The notes beneath the pieces were generated by a model. The model did no database searches. It saw only the letters and a list, made by a program, of their open reading frames with translations, and was not told where the DNA came from. Positions 15,704 to 23,285 of a DNA stretch of 23,285 nucleotides are shown here, piece after piece. The number at the start of each line of letters is the position of its first letter. The first letter of the stretch is position 1. The stretch covers positions 1 through 23,285 of the forward strand of contig JADLBT010000221.1 in assembly GCA_020847555.1 (NCBI GenBank), written 5' to 3'. The DNA comes from Gemmataceae bacterium (lineage in GTDB: Bacteria > Planctomycetota > Planctomycetia > Gemmatales > Gemmataceae). The position numbers and the translations under genes are program-made.

Positions 15704-16074
15704 GCCGGGGCGGCAGGCCGGACGCAATCAGCGTCATCCGAGCCCGCCGCGTCAGCGCGGGGCTGGTGGGACTGGTCTGCCGACGCGAATTTCGCCTTCC
15801 ATTTTTCCGGCGGCCTGGCTATGGAGAGCCCTCCATCGTCAGACTTGCTGATCCGAGCGCAGGCCGGCAGGGACCGCCGGCCGAGTCGCCCAGGGTTCGT
15901 GGCTCCACGTCGATGCGCCGCCGGACCGAAGCACCGGACGATGCGGGAAGCAGGGGTACCATCGGGATTTAGGGGTTACGCCGGGGCCGCGCGGGGTACA
16001 ATGGGGGATTGAAGCAATTGGCTCCGCCCGCGGCGCTCTGGGGTATCGAGGAACCACTCGCACAGGGTGTAAAC
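15704..16074. other. 371-nt intergenic region in front of gspD, possible promoter
   Basis: No coding signal is convincing. A 7-bp stem (GGCCGGC at 15862-15868, GCCGGCC at 15876-15882) and a small palindrome (ATGGAG and CTCCAT near 15820-15835) are seen, neither with a T run, so no clear terminator. TACAAT at 15997-16002 resembles a -10 hexamer and would give a leader of roughly 66 nt before the gspD ATG, but the upstream -35 match is poor. This is the longest gap in the locus, so gspD may have its own promoter. Confidence 0.35.
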
Positions 16075-19000
16075 ATGCGACGAACACGATGGTGCTGGAT
16101 CTGGGGGGTGGGGCTGGCCGTGCTGGCCGCCTGCATACTCGTGCCCTCGACGACGGCCCAGGAGTCGGGGACGGGGGCGCCGGCCGCGAAGGACAGCAAG
16201 GACGCCAAGCCCGCGGACACGAAGAAAAAAGAAGAGAAGCTCATCGCCTTCGCGATGGGCAACAAGCCGTGGGCGGGACGGGACGGAGCGATCCAGTGGC
16301 TCGCCGAGCAGCTGAAGATCCCGTTCATCGGCGGTCAGCTCCCGACCGGGTCGTTCACCTTCATCCCGCCGGAAAAACGGAAATACACGCTTCCGGAGAT
16401 CGTTGATATCTTCAACCGGGCGCTGATCAGCCAGAAGTACGTCCTCCTGCGGCACAAGGACTCGTTCACGGTCGTGCCGGCGGACCAGCCGATCCCGGAC
16501 CACCTGATTCCACGGGTGACGGCCGAGGAGCTGATGCAGCGGGGCGACACGGAGCTGGTCATGCTGCCCTACCAGTTCCAGAAGTTCAACGCGGAGGACA
16601 TCGCGGCCGAGGTCCAGAAGATGCTCAGCACGACGTTCGGGAAGGTGACCCCGCTGGCGACGGTCAACCAGCTGTGGTTGCGCGACAGCGCCGCCTACCT
16701 GAAGTACGCCTACGGGGTCATCAAGAGCATCGAGGACAACAACCCGATCGAGGGCCAGACGGCGACCCTGAATCATCGGTGCAAGTACGTCAAGGCGGCC
16801 GACGCCGAGGCGATCGTGGGCAAGCACCTCGGCGACCAGAAGCAGGAGGTGACGTTCAAGAACAAGGAGGGCGTCACCCGCACCCGGGTCCGTGTCCACA
16901 ACATCACCGTCGATCCGATGACCAACAGCATCATGATCACCGGCCCGGCTGACAAGATCGCCAAGGCGAAGGAGATCCTCGACAAGATCGACGTCCCCCA
17001 GCACCCGAACCAGCCGCCGATCGTGATCGGCCCGCCGGCGTTCATGCGGCACGAGGTGCCGACCGGCAACGCCGAGGTTCTCGCCAAGGCGATGCAGATG
17101 ACGTTCAAGCCGACGCCGACGATGAACATCACGGCCCTGGGGAATAACGCCCTGCTCGTGTTCGCCACCCCGGAGGACCAGCGGGCGATCGCCAAGTACC
17201 TGTCCGACATCGTCCAACCAGCGACCACGTCCACGGACGTGATCGGCCTGAGCACACTGGAATCTACCAAGGCCCTGGAGACGCTCAAGGGGATGTTCCC
17301 GCCGCCGAAGGACGGGGCCGGCGCCCTGTATCTGGACGCAGACGCGAATCGCAACGCGATCATCGTTCGCGGGACGCCGCAGATGGTCAAGGAGGTCCGC
17401 GAGGCCATCAAGGTGCTCGAGGGACCGGGCCAGGTGATCGGCGGCGGAGGCGGAATCAACATGCGCTCCTTCACCCTCAAGGAGGGTAGCGCGGCCGCCC
17501 TTGCCGCGGAAATCCAGCGACTCCTCAAGGAGATGCGCCCGGGCGCCGACATCCAGCTGATCCGGCCGTCCAGCGGACTTCCCGAAAAGAAGCCGGCGGA
17601 GCCGGAGCCGCCCGTGCGGCCCCGGAAGCTGGACACCTCCTTCCAGGAGGGCGAGCCCCAGAAACCGGCCGCGGGCAAGGAGAAGCCCCAGCTGTCCGAC
17701 CCGCGGGCGCAGCAGCCCAAGGGCAAGAGCCAGCCGGTCACAATCGCTGCGTTCGGTAACCGGCTGATCGTCACCAGTGACGACCCCAAGGCCCTGGCGC
17801 TGGTGCAGGAACTCGTCCGCCTGTACACCGACACCACCGCGGGCGAGGGCGACTTCGAGCTGATCAAGCTGAAGAAGGCCAGCGCCATCGAACTCGCCCG
17901 CATGCTCGACGAGGCGTTCAACGGCCCCAGGGACAACAGGGGCGGGCGCGGCGGACCGAGCGGCGGGTTCGGCGACATCATGCAGCGCATCATGGGCGGC
18001 GGCGGCCCCGGCGGCGGCCGCGGCGGTCCTGGCGGCGGACCTCCGCGGTCAGGAGGAGGCACCACCGAGAAGCGCGAGGACCGCGTGCGCGTGGTCGCCG
18101 ATCCGGCCATCAACGCCCTGCTCGTCAAGGCCAAGCCGGTCGATATGCTCACCGTCCGCCAGCTGATCGAGCGGCTCGACATCTCCGAGACCGACTCCGA
18201 ACAGACCATCCGGACGTTCTACATCCAGCTGAAGTACAACAACGCCAACGAGGTCGCCAGCGTCATCGAGCGGGTCTTCCGCGAGAATACGAACACCCAG
18301 TCGCGGTCGTTCGGGGCGTTCGGCACGGTCGGCAGCTTCGGGGCGTTTGGCAGCCGCGGCCCGTCCGGGAGCACCGACTACCGCGGCGAGCCCAGGCCGG
18401 TCACCCTGTCGATCGGCGTGGACGAGCGCACCAACGGCCTGGCCCTGGCCACCACCAAGCTGATGTACGACGACATCTCGAAACTGGTCGAGAACATGGA
18501 GAAGGCAGCCAAGGAGTCGCCGCAGACGGTCCGCGTCGTGTCGGTGTCCGGCATCGACCCGGACCTGGTCGAGCAGGCTCTGACCGCCATCCAGGGCGGC
18601 AGCCGGAGCAGCGGCAGCAGCCGCGGGAGCTTTGGCGGGAGCAGCGGCTTCGGCGGGAGCAGCGGCTTCGGCGGCGGGTCGTCCGGCTTCCGGTCGTTCG
18701 GCGGCTTCAGCGGCGGCGGCTTCCCGAGCTTCGGCTCCGGCGGCAGCCCGTTCGGCGGCGGCGGACCGTCCGGCATGAGCGGGTTTGGCGGCAGCCGCGG
18801 TGGGTTCGGCAGCGGCGGACCGACGGGAGGCCGCGGCGGGCCTGGAGGCAGTCGCGGCGGGCGAGGACGTACCTCGTCCCTCAGCCCGGAGCGAGGGTCC
18901 GATTTTTTCGCACAGTGGGTCACGGATGACCCTCGGCAGTCGATCCTCTTCGATCCGCAGCGTGACGACTGGACCGTCTATGTAGCTCAGCGGGGCCGAC

Positions 19001-22000
19001 TCCACCAGGACGGTGGGGTCGCCCTCCCCCCTCTCGATCCGGCACCTCCGACCGAAGCACTGCACCTGATCAACCACCAGGAAGAACAGCCGCCGGCCGG
19101 CAAGGACGACAAGAACGGCAAGAACGGCAAGGACGAAAAGGACGGCATGGGTCCGAAGGACGGCGGTATCGTCGCTCCGCGGCTGCCCGTGCAGGTCGAG
19201 TCCCTGCCCCAGCTTGGCGGCGTCGTTATCCGCGCCCAGAATCAGCAGGATCTCGAGGCCGCTCTCAAGATCATCGAGTTCATCCAGAAGCTCGGAGCCG
19301 GGTCAGAGATCCAGTTGCAGATGGTGACGCTGCGCCATCAGGACGCCACCAGCGTCTCGATGCAGCTGAACAATCTGTTCTCGCGGGTCAACCCGACCCC
19401 GGCCGGCAACATCCTGCAGCCCGGCGGCGGCCCCCGCCCCGGCGGCGCGGCGCAGGTAACGCCCGGCCAGATCGGCGTGGCCGGCCAGCCGTCGCTTCAG
19501 CAGGTGGCCGGGTCGATCGTCCTCCTCCCGATCGCCCGCTTCAACACGATCCTGGTCGGAGCCCCGAAGGTCCGGCTGGGCGACATCATCCGCAAGATCG
19601 AGGAGTTCGATCAGCCCAACCCCAAGGGGTCCGGGATGGCGACGTTCCAGCTCAAGCAGGCGTCCGCGGTCCGGGTCGCGGCCCAGCTGTCGGCCCTGTA
19701 CGCGACGCTCTACGGGGTGGAGCAGAACCAGATCCGCATCACGGCCGACGACCACACCAACACGGTCCTCGTCCAGGCGGCCCCGGCGGACCTGACCAAC
19801 ATCCGCGAGCTGATCACCAAGATCGACACGATGATCCCCAAGTCGATCAATGAGCTGCGCATCATCCGGCTCAAGACCGCCGTGGCGACCGAGCTGGCCG
19901 TGCTGCTCAACCAGTCGATCATCGAAGGGGTGGTCACGCCCAGCCCCATCGGGACGACCGGCACCCTCGGCGGGGCCGGCGGGGTCGGCACTGGGGTTGG
20001 CGGCATCGGCGCTGGGGTTGGCGGCGTCGGCGGGGCCGGGATTGGCGGCGTCGGTGGCATCGGCGGCGTCGGCGGCATCGGTGGTGCCGGCGGCCTCGGC
20101 GGCGCGGGTGCCGCCCTGAGCGGATTCCCGCCTCGTCCGGCGACGAAGGCCAACACCATCCACTTCATCAGCACGCAGAAGGGCGTTCCGGGTGAACACA
20201 CCGGGTTCCTGCTCGAGGACGTGCGGATCAACGCCGACTACCGGACCAACAGCCTGATCGTGTCCGCGCCGCAGCTGGCGCTCGACCTGATCCTGGCCCT
20301 TATCCGCGACCTGGACCGGGCGCCGACGGCTCGCTCCGAGGTGCGCATCTTTACCCTGAAGAAGGCGGACGCCATCAGCGTCGCCACCATGCTCCAGCAG
20401 CTGTTCCTCGGGACTGGCGGAGCCGCCCGGGCCGGGGTCGGCGGCGGCGTCGCTGGTGGCGTCGGCGGGATTGGCGGTGTCGGCGGCGTGGGTGGGGTCG
20501 GCGGCCTTGGCGGCGCGGCCCTCGGCCAGCCGCGGCCCCTGTACTTCACCCTCGGCGGGGTGACGCCGGAGGGAGTGCCGATCATCGACCTGCGCATGAC
20601 CGTCGATGATCGGTCCAACAGCATCATCGTCGGCGGTAGCGTCAACGACCTCGACGTGATCGAGGCGATCATCAACCGGCTCGAGCTGGTCGATGTCGAG
20701 TCCCGGCGCAGCATCGCCTACCGGCTGAAGAACGCCCAGGTGGCCGACGTGTCGGCGGCCCTGAACGACTTCGTGACCAAGTCGCTCACCCCGTTCCGAA
20801 CGGCCGGCAAGATGGTCGGCCAGGTGGAGCTGCTACGCGACGTCGTCCTGGTCCCCGAGCCGGTCACGAACACGCTGCTCATCAGCGCCTCGCCGCAGTA
20901 CTTTGACGAGATCCTCCGGTTCGTCGTCCAGCTCGACACCCTCCCGCCGCAGGTCGTCATTCAGGCGCTGATCGCCGAGGTGGACCTGACCGGCAGCGAG
21001 GAGTTCGGCGTCGAGATCGGTCTGCAGAGCCCGATCTTGTTCCGGCGCGGGCTGACGACGACCGACGGGTTCTCGATCAGCACAGCGACGGCCCCGAACC
21101 CGGGGTTCAACTTTAACACGGCCTCCCCGCTGCCGAACACGACGCCGATCGGCATTGGCAGCCCGAGCGTGGTCGCGTTCCAGGGACTTGGGAACCTGGG
21201 CGTCGGCCGGGCGTCACCGACGGCCGGCGTCGGCGGGTTCGTCCTGTCGGCCGCGAGTGAGTCGTTCAATCTGCTGATCCGCGCCCTGCGGACTCAGGGT
21301 CGGCTCGACGTCCTCAGCCGGCCGCAGGTGACGACGACCGACAACCAGGCAGCCCGCATCCAGGTTGGCCAGGATTTCCCGTATGTGACGTCGTCGATCA
21401 ACACGACAACGGCGACGGGTATCCCGACAGCGACAAACCAGATCAACTATCGGCCAATTGGTGTGATCTTGCAGGTGACACCGAAGATCAACCCGGACGG
21501 CTCGGTGGTCATGCGTGTCGTCCCCGAGGTGACGTCCCCGTCCACGACGACGGTGAACGTTGGCAACGGGGTGTTCGCCACTGCGTTCAACGTCCAGTCA
21601 GTCGAGACGACGGTGATCGCCCAGGACGGCGAAACGGTCGCGATCGGCGGGCTGATCACGAAGCGCGACGCACGCAACGAGAACAAGATCCCGTGGTTCG
21701 GCGACCTGCCGGGCGTCGGGGTGCTGTTCCGCTATCGGACGCAGGCAAAGGAGAAGCGCGAGTTGCTCGTGATCCTGACGCCGCATATCATCCGCTGCCC
21801 GGAGGACGCCCGAAAGATCCTCGCGATAGAGGCGAAGCGGATGGACTGGGTGGTCGGCGACGTGCTCCGGTATCACGGGACGAGCGGGATGGCGCCCATC
21901 CTGCCGGGACCGGGCGATCCGGGGAACGGGTGCCCGACCGGCAACTGCCCCGGCGCCGAGCCGTCTCCGCTGCCGAACGGGGATCTCGTACCGCACGGCG

Positions 22001-22287
22001 TGCCGGTGGGGCCGCAGGGCGCTCCGGCCGGGCCGGAGATGGCCCCCGCGCCGCAGATGCTGCCCTCCGGGAGCGGCCAGCCGGGCGCGAGCCTGATGCC
22101 GCAGCAGGCGCCGCGGCCTCCGGCGGTGGCCCCTGGGACGGCCAAGGGCGGCACCCCGGTTAGCCAGCAGTACGCTCCGCCGACAGCTCCGTTGCTCCCG
22201 GCGGCGGGGATCCCGGTCAACGTCATCACGATCCCGCCGCCGAACGACCCGCGCGGATTGCTCCAGCGGATGCCGCAGGGCGGTTGA
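16075..22287 (+). CDS. gspD: Giant secretin GspD with N0 and about thirteen N1-like modules
   Basis: The ATG at 16075 opens a signal sequence (MRRTRWCWIWGVGLAVLAAC). An in-frame ATG at 16009 would bury it. The product is 2070 aa, where GspD is usually 600-700. Order: N0 (about 57-140); thirteen N1-like modules starting near residues 160, 229, 323, 387, 462, 593, 713, 818, 1078, 1188, 1259, 1421 and 1544; secretin barrel domain (about 1627-1911); Pro-rich tail. Most modules end with a D-x-x-[T/R]-N-[S/T]-[L/I]-hydrophobic pattern, such as ADDHTNTVLVQA, INADYRTNSLIVSA and TVDDRSNSIIVGG. Barrel motifs are clear: LSRPQVTTTDN (about 1747), IGGLITKRD, IPWFGDLPGVGVLFR (about 1872), ELLVILTPHI. Gly-rich loops interrupt modules 6, 7, 8, 11 and 12. 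It forms the outer-membrane channel, with N rings reaching toward GspM/C. Confidence 0.92.
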   Translation: MRRTRWCWIWGVGLAVLAACILVPSTTAQESGTGAPAAKDSKDAKPADTKKKEEKLIAFAMGNKPWAGRDGAIQWLAEQLKIPFIGGQLPTGSFTFIPPEKRKYTLPEIVDIFNRALISQKYVLLRHKDSFTVVPADQPIPDHLIPRVTAEELMQRGDTELVMLPYQFQKFNAEDIAAEVQKMLSTTFGKVTPLATVNQLWLRDSAAYLKYAYGVIKSIEDNNPIEGQTATLNHRCKYVKAADAEAIVGKHLGDQKQEVTFKNKEGVTRTRVRVHNITVDPMTNSIMITGPADKIAKAKEILDKIDVPQHPNQPPIVIGPPAFMRHEVPTGNAEVLAKAMQMTFKPTPTMNITALGNNALLVFATPEDQRAIAKYLSDIVQPATTSTDVIGLSTLESTKALETLKGMFPPPKDGAGALYLDADANRNAIIVRGTPQMVKEVREAIKVLEGPGQVIGGGGGINMRSFTLKEGSAAALAAEIQRLLKEMRPGADIQLIRPSSGLPEKKPAEPEPPVRPRKLDTSFQEGEPQKPAAGKEKPQLSDPRAQQPKGKSQPVTIAAFGNRLIVTSDDPKALALVQELVRLYTDTTAGEGDFELIKLKKASAIELARMLDEAFNGPRDNRGGRGGPSGGFGDIMQRIMGGGGPGGGRGGPGGGPPRSGGGTTEKREDRVRVVADPAINALLVKAKPVDMLTVRQLIERLDISETDSEQTIRTFYIQLKYNNANEVASVIERVFRENTNTQSRSFGAFGTVGSFGAFGSRGPSGSTDYRGEPRPVTLSIGVDERTNGLALATTKLMYDDISKLVENMEKAAKESPQTVRVVSVSGIDPDLVEQALTAIQGGSRSSGSSRGSFGGSSGFGGSSGFGGGSSGFRSFGGFSGGGFPSFGSGGSPFGGGGPSGMSGFGGSRGGFGSGGPTGGRGGPGGSRGGRGRTSSLSPERGSDFFAQWVTDDPRQSILFDPQRDDWTVYVAQRGRLHQDGGVALPPLDPAPPTEALHLINHQEEQPPAGKDDKNGKNGKDEKDGMGPKDGGIVAPRLPVQVESLPQLGGVVIRAQNQQDLEAALKIIEFIQKLGAGSEIQLQMVTLRHQDATSVSMQLNNLFSRVNPTPAGNILQPGGGPRPGGAAQVTPGQIGVAGQPSLQQVAGSIVLLPIARFNTILVGAPKVRLGDIIRKIEEFDQPNPKGSGMATFQLKQASAVRVAAQLSALYATLYGVEQNQIRITADDHTNTVLVQAAPADLTNIRELITKIDTMIPKSINELRIIRLKTAVATELAVLLNQSIIEGVVTPSPIGTTGTLGGAGGVGTGVGGIGAGVGGVGGAGIGGVGGIGGVGGIGGAGGLGGAGAALSGFPPRPATKANTIHFISTQKGVPGEHTGFLLEDVRINADYRTNSLIVSAPQLALDLILALIRDLDRAPTARSEVRIFTLKKADAISVATMLQQLFLGTGGAARAGVGGGVAGGVGGIGGVGGVGGVGGLGGAALGQPRPLYFTLGGVTPEGVPIIDLRMTVDDRSNSIIVGGSVNDLDVIEAIINRLELVDVESRRSIAYRLKNAQVADVSAALNDFVTKSLTPFRTAGKMVGQVELLRDVVLVPEPVTNTLLISASPQYFDEILRFVVQLDTLPPQVVIQALIAEVDLTGSEEFGVEIGLQSPILFRRGLTTTDGFSISTATAPNPGFNFNTASPLPNTTPIGIGSPSVVAFQGLGNLGVGRASPTAGVGGFVLSAASESFNLLIRALRTQGRLDVLSRPQVTTTDNQAARIQVGQDFPYVTSSINTTTATGIPTATNQINYRPIGVILQVTPKINPDGSVVMRVVPEVTSPSTTTVNVGNGVFATAFNVQSVETTVIAQDGETVAIGGLITKRDARNENKIPWFGDLPGVGVLFRYRTQAKEKRELLVILTPHIIRCPEDARKILAIEAKRMDWVVGDVLRYHGTSGMAPILPGPGDPGNGCPTGNCPGAEPSPLPNGDLVPHGVPVGPQGAPAGPEMAPAPQMLPSGSGQPGASLMPQQAPRPPAVAPGTAKGGTPVSQQYAPPTAPLLPAAGIPVNVITIPPPNDPRGLLQRMPQGG
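18595..18870 (+). repeat. Gly/Ser/Phe-rich loop in secretin module 8
   Basis: About 92 residues of Gly-, Ser- and Phe-rich low complexity (units such as GGSSGFGG and GGFPSFGSGG) coded by GC-rich imperfect repeats. The loop splits the eighth N1-like module. After it come about 135 further residues, including SDFFAQWVTDDPRQSILFDP and a Lys/Asp/Gly stretch (KDDKNGKNGKDEKD), before the module's second half resumes. Confidence 0.85.
19963..20118 (+). repeat. Gly-Val/Ile/Ala-rich loop in secretin module 11
   Basis: Repeated codon groups GGC-GGC-GTC/ATC encode a Gly-rich run (GVGGIGAGVGGVGGAGIGG and on). A second, shorter run of the same type (GGIGGVGGVGGVGG) occurs at about 20440-20515 in module 12. 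The bias for GGC with GTC/ATC suggests that this tract expanded by slippage or duplication. Confidence 0.85.
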
Positions 22288-22300
22288 CAACATCCCGGTT

Positions 22301-22357
22301 CGAGTTCGCAGCGCGAGCGCGGGGCAACGCTCACCCCACGCTCGCGCTGCGGACTCG
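22301..22357 (+). repeat. Hairpin between gspD and the lipoprotein-like gene
   Basis: Arms of 19 nt (22301-22319 and 22339-22357) pair at 18 positions, and the remaining pair is a G-U wobble in RNA. The loop is 19 nt. The stem begins 14 nt after the gspD stop codon and no T run follows, so it is better read as an mRNA processing or stability element, or a dispersed repeat, than as a plain terminator. Confidence 0.75.
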
Positions 22358-22391
22358 GAAGGAACCAGTGCCGAGGAGAAGGGAGTCTCTC

Positions 22392-23285
22392 ATGGCGGGT
22401 GTGTCTCACAGCTGCGAGGGCCGGTCAGGCAGACCGGGGCGGTTGATGCGCTCGCTGCTGCCGGCGGTTCTGGGGCTGGTGTGCGGACTGTCCGCGGGCT
22501 GTACCACCTTCGGGTCACTGTGCGACGAGCCGCCGCCAGTCGGCCCGGTCTGCCGGGCAGCCGTCTGGCTCCAGTCGGGAATCAACACCACTCACGACCC
22601 GGCCAACGGCGGCGCTGCCCTGCGCGGGCTGGCGGGCCGGCTGTATCTGTTCGACAGCGAGAACCCCAGACCACTGGCGGGCGACGGCTCCCTGATCATC
22701 GATCTGTACGACGACCGCCCGCTCACCTCCGGCGGCCAGCCGAAGCCGCTCGAGCGCTGGCAGTACGACAAGGAGGTGCTGACCCAGCTGCTGCGCAAGG
22801 ATGTCGTCGGCTGGGGGTACACGCTGTTCATGCCGTGGGTGAACAGCTACCGGCCCGACATCAATCAGATTCACGTCCGGATCTGCTTCGTGCCGCGCAA
22901 CGGCGTGCCGATCTACGCCGACTCCTCGACCGTGACGTTGATGCCGGCCGATACCCAGGGAGTGCAGGTCGCCAAGCAGGTCACCGGCAGCGGCAAGTTG
23001 GTCGATCCCACCCCGGCGGTGCCGGCCCAGGCGGCGGCCCGGACCGCGTCGTCCTTGCCGGTCATGAAGGCTCCGGTCGTGTCACCGTCCGCCCAGGCCC
23101 AGGCCGTTCGTCCGGCGAGTGCCACAACGGGCGAGAAGGCGCCGCTGGTGCTCCCGGACGGGCAGAAGCCGGTTGACATCGTTCCGCGAAGGACCAATCC
23201 CACGTCAGCAGCCGCACCGACCGCAGTGCAAACGCCGATACAGCGACCAGCCTCGACGCCGGCATCGACCGCGCCGGGCAGCCCG
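22392..23285 (+). CDS. Probable exported lipoprotein-like protein, cut by the right edge
   Basis: The ATG at 22392 is preceded by AAGGGAG and the frame stays open for 298 codons to the window end, so the gene is partial. A second start at residue 19 (MRSLLPAVLGLVCGLSAGC) would give a shorter signal peptide. Cys37 in LSAGC suggests a lipoprotein, though Ser at -3 is not ideal. A compact domain follows (about 50-185): AALRGLAGRLYLFDSE, GSLIIDLYDD, LERWQYDKEVLTQLL, GWGYTLFMPW, QIHVRICFVPRNGVPIYADS. From about residue 190 it becomes Ala/Pro/Thr/Val-rich low complexity. I do not recognise a family with a known role. Position right after gspD suggests an outer-membrane partner of the secretin, perhaps pilotin-like. 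That role is inferred from context only. Confidence 0.75.
   Translation, partial: MAGVSHSCEGRSGRPGRLMRSLLPAVLGLVCGLSAGCTTFGSLCDEPPPVGPVCRAAVWLQSGINTTHDPANGGAALRGLAGRLYLFDSENPRPLAGDGSLIIDLYDDRPLTSGGQPKPLERWQYDKEVLTQLLRKDVVGWGYTLFMPWVNSYRPDINQIHVRICFVPRNGVPIYADSSTVTLMPADTQGVQVAKQVTGSGKLVDPTPAVPAQAAARTASSLPVMKAPVVSPSAQAQAVRPASATTGEKAPLVLPDGQKPVDIVPRRTNPTSAAAPTAVQTPIQRPASTPASTAPGSP

Noticed and set aside
15424..15972. Plus-strand frame covering the end of gspM and the following gap
   Set aside because: It overlaps gspM out of frame, is Arg-rich in the gap and has no ribosome binding site or motif.
10609..20199. Several minus-strand frames of 300-770 aa opposite gspK, gspL, gspM and gspD
   Set aside because: They mirror the conserved genes on the plus strand in a GC-rich background and lack signal peptides, motifs or plausible starts.
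22301..22357. Intrinsic terminator after gspD
   Set aside because: The stem is strong but no T run follows, and the next gene begins 35 nt later in the same direction.
22481..23176. Plus-strand 231-aa frame in the last kilobase
   Set aside because: It is a shifted reading of the lipoprotein-like gene starting at 22392, which has a better ribosome binding site, signal peptide and composition.

Overview
The window is high-GC, densely coded DNA that looks like a planctomycete of the Gemmataceae type. The evidence is a very long WD40 protein with a planctomycete-style C-terminus, unusually large secretion subunits, Shine-Dalgarno-led genes and dispersed palindromes between genes. The taxonomic call is an inference from gene style, since there is no rRNA or other phylogenetic marker here.

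Left part (1-7609), mixed metabolic and membrane genes. On the minus strand are a WD40 double-propeller gene that runs off the left edge and carries an in-frame TAG (993-995), a secreted protein made of three fused RidA-like modules (2587-3783), and an ATP-grasp enzyme fused to a low-molecular-weight protein tyrosine phosphatase (3722-5647). Diverging from these on the plus strand is a polytopic GT87/DUF2029-type glycosyltransferase (5823-7169). It converges on a small zinc-ribbon membrane protein on the minus strand (7196-7609).

Right part (7876-23285), one plus-strand type II secretion (T2SS)-like locus in the order gspG, gspH, gspI, gspJ, gspK, a GspL-like gene (fused PilM/PilN type), a GspM-like gene (PilO type with an extra GspC-like part), a giant secretin gspD, and a lipoprotein-like gene cut by the right edge. 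Most subunits from GspI onward are larger than the family norm. The secretin is the extreme case at 2070 aa, with an N0 domain and about thirteen N1-like ring modules where ordinary GspD has three N1-like domains. Several of its modules carry long glycine-rich loops. GspI and GspJ both carry polyserine tracts encoded by the same 9-bp repeat.

The G-K pseudopilins would form the pseudopilus, L and M(+C) the inner-membrane platform that links to the secretin, and D the outer-membrane channel. No ATPase (gspE), platform protein (gspF), prepilin peptidase (gspO) or separate gspC is present in the window, so these must lie elsewhere. Several cistron junctions of the locus (H/I, I/J, K/L, D/lipoprotein) contain long perfect or near-perfect hairpins. 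One of them shares a 71-nt element with the hairpin in front of the WD40 gene. I saw no tRNA, rRNA, CRISPR array, transposase or integrase.
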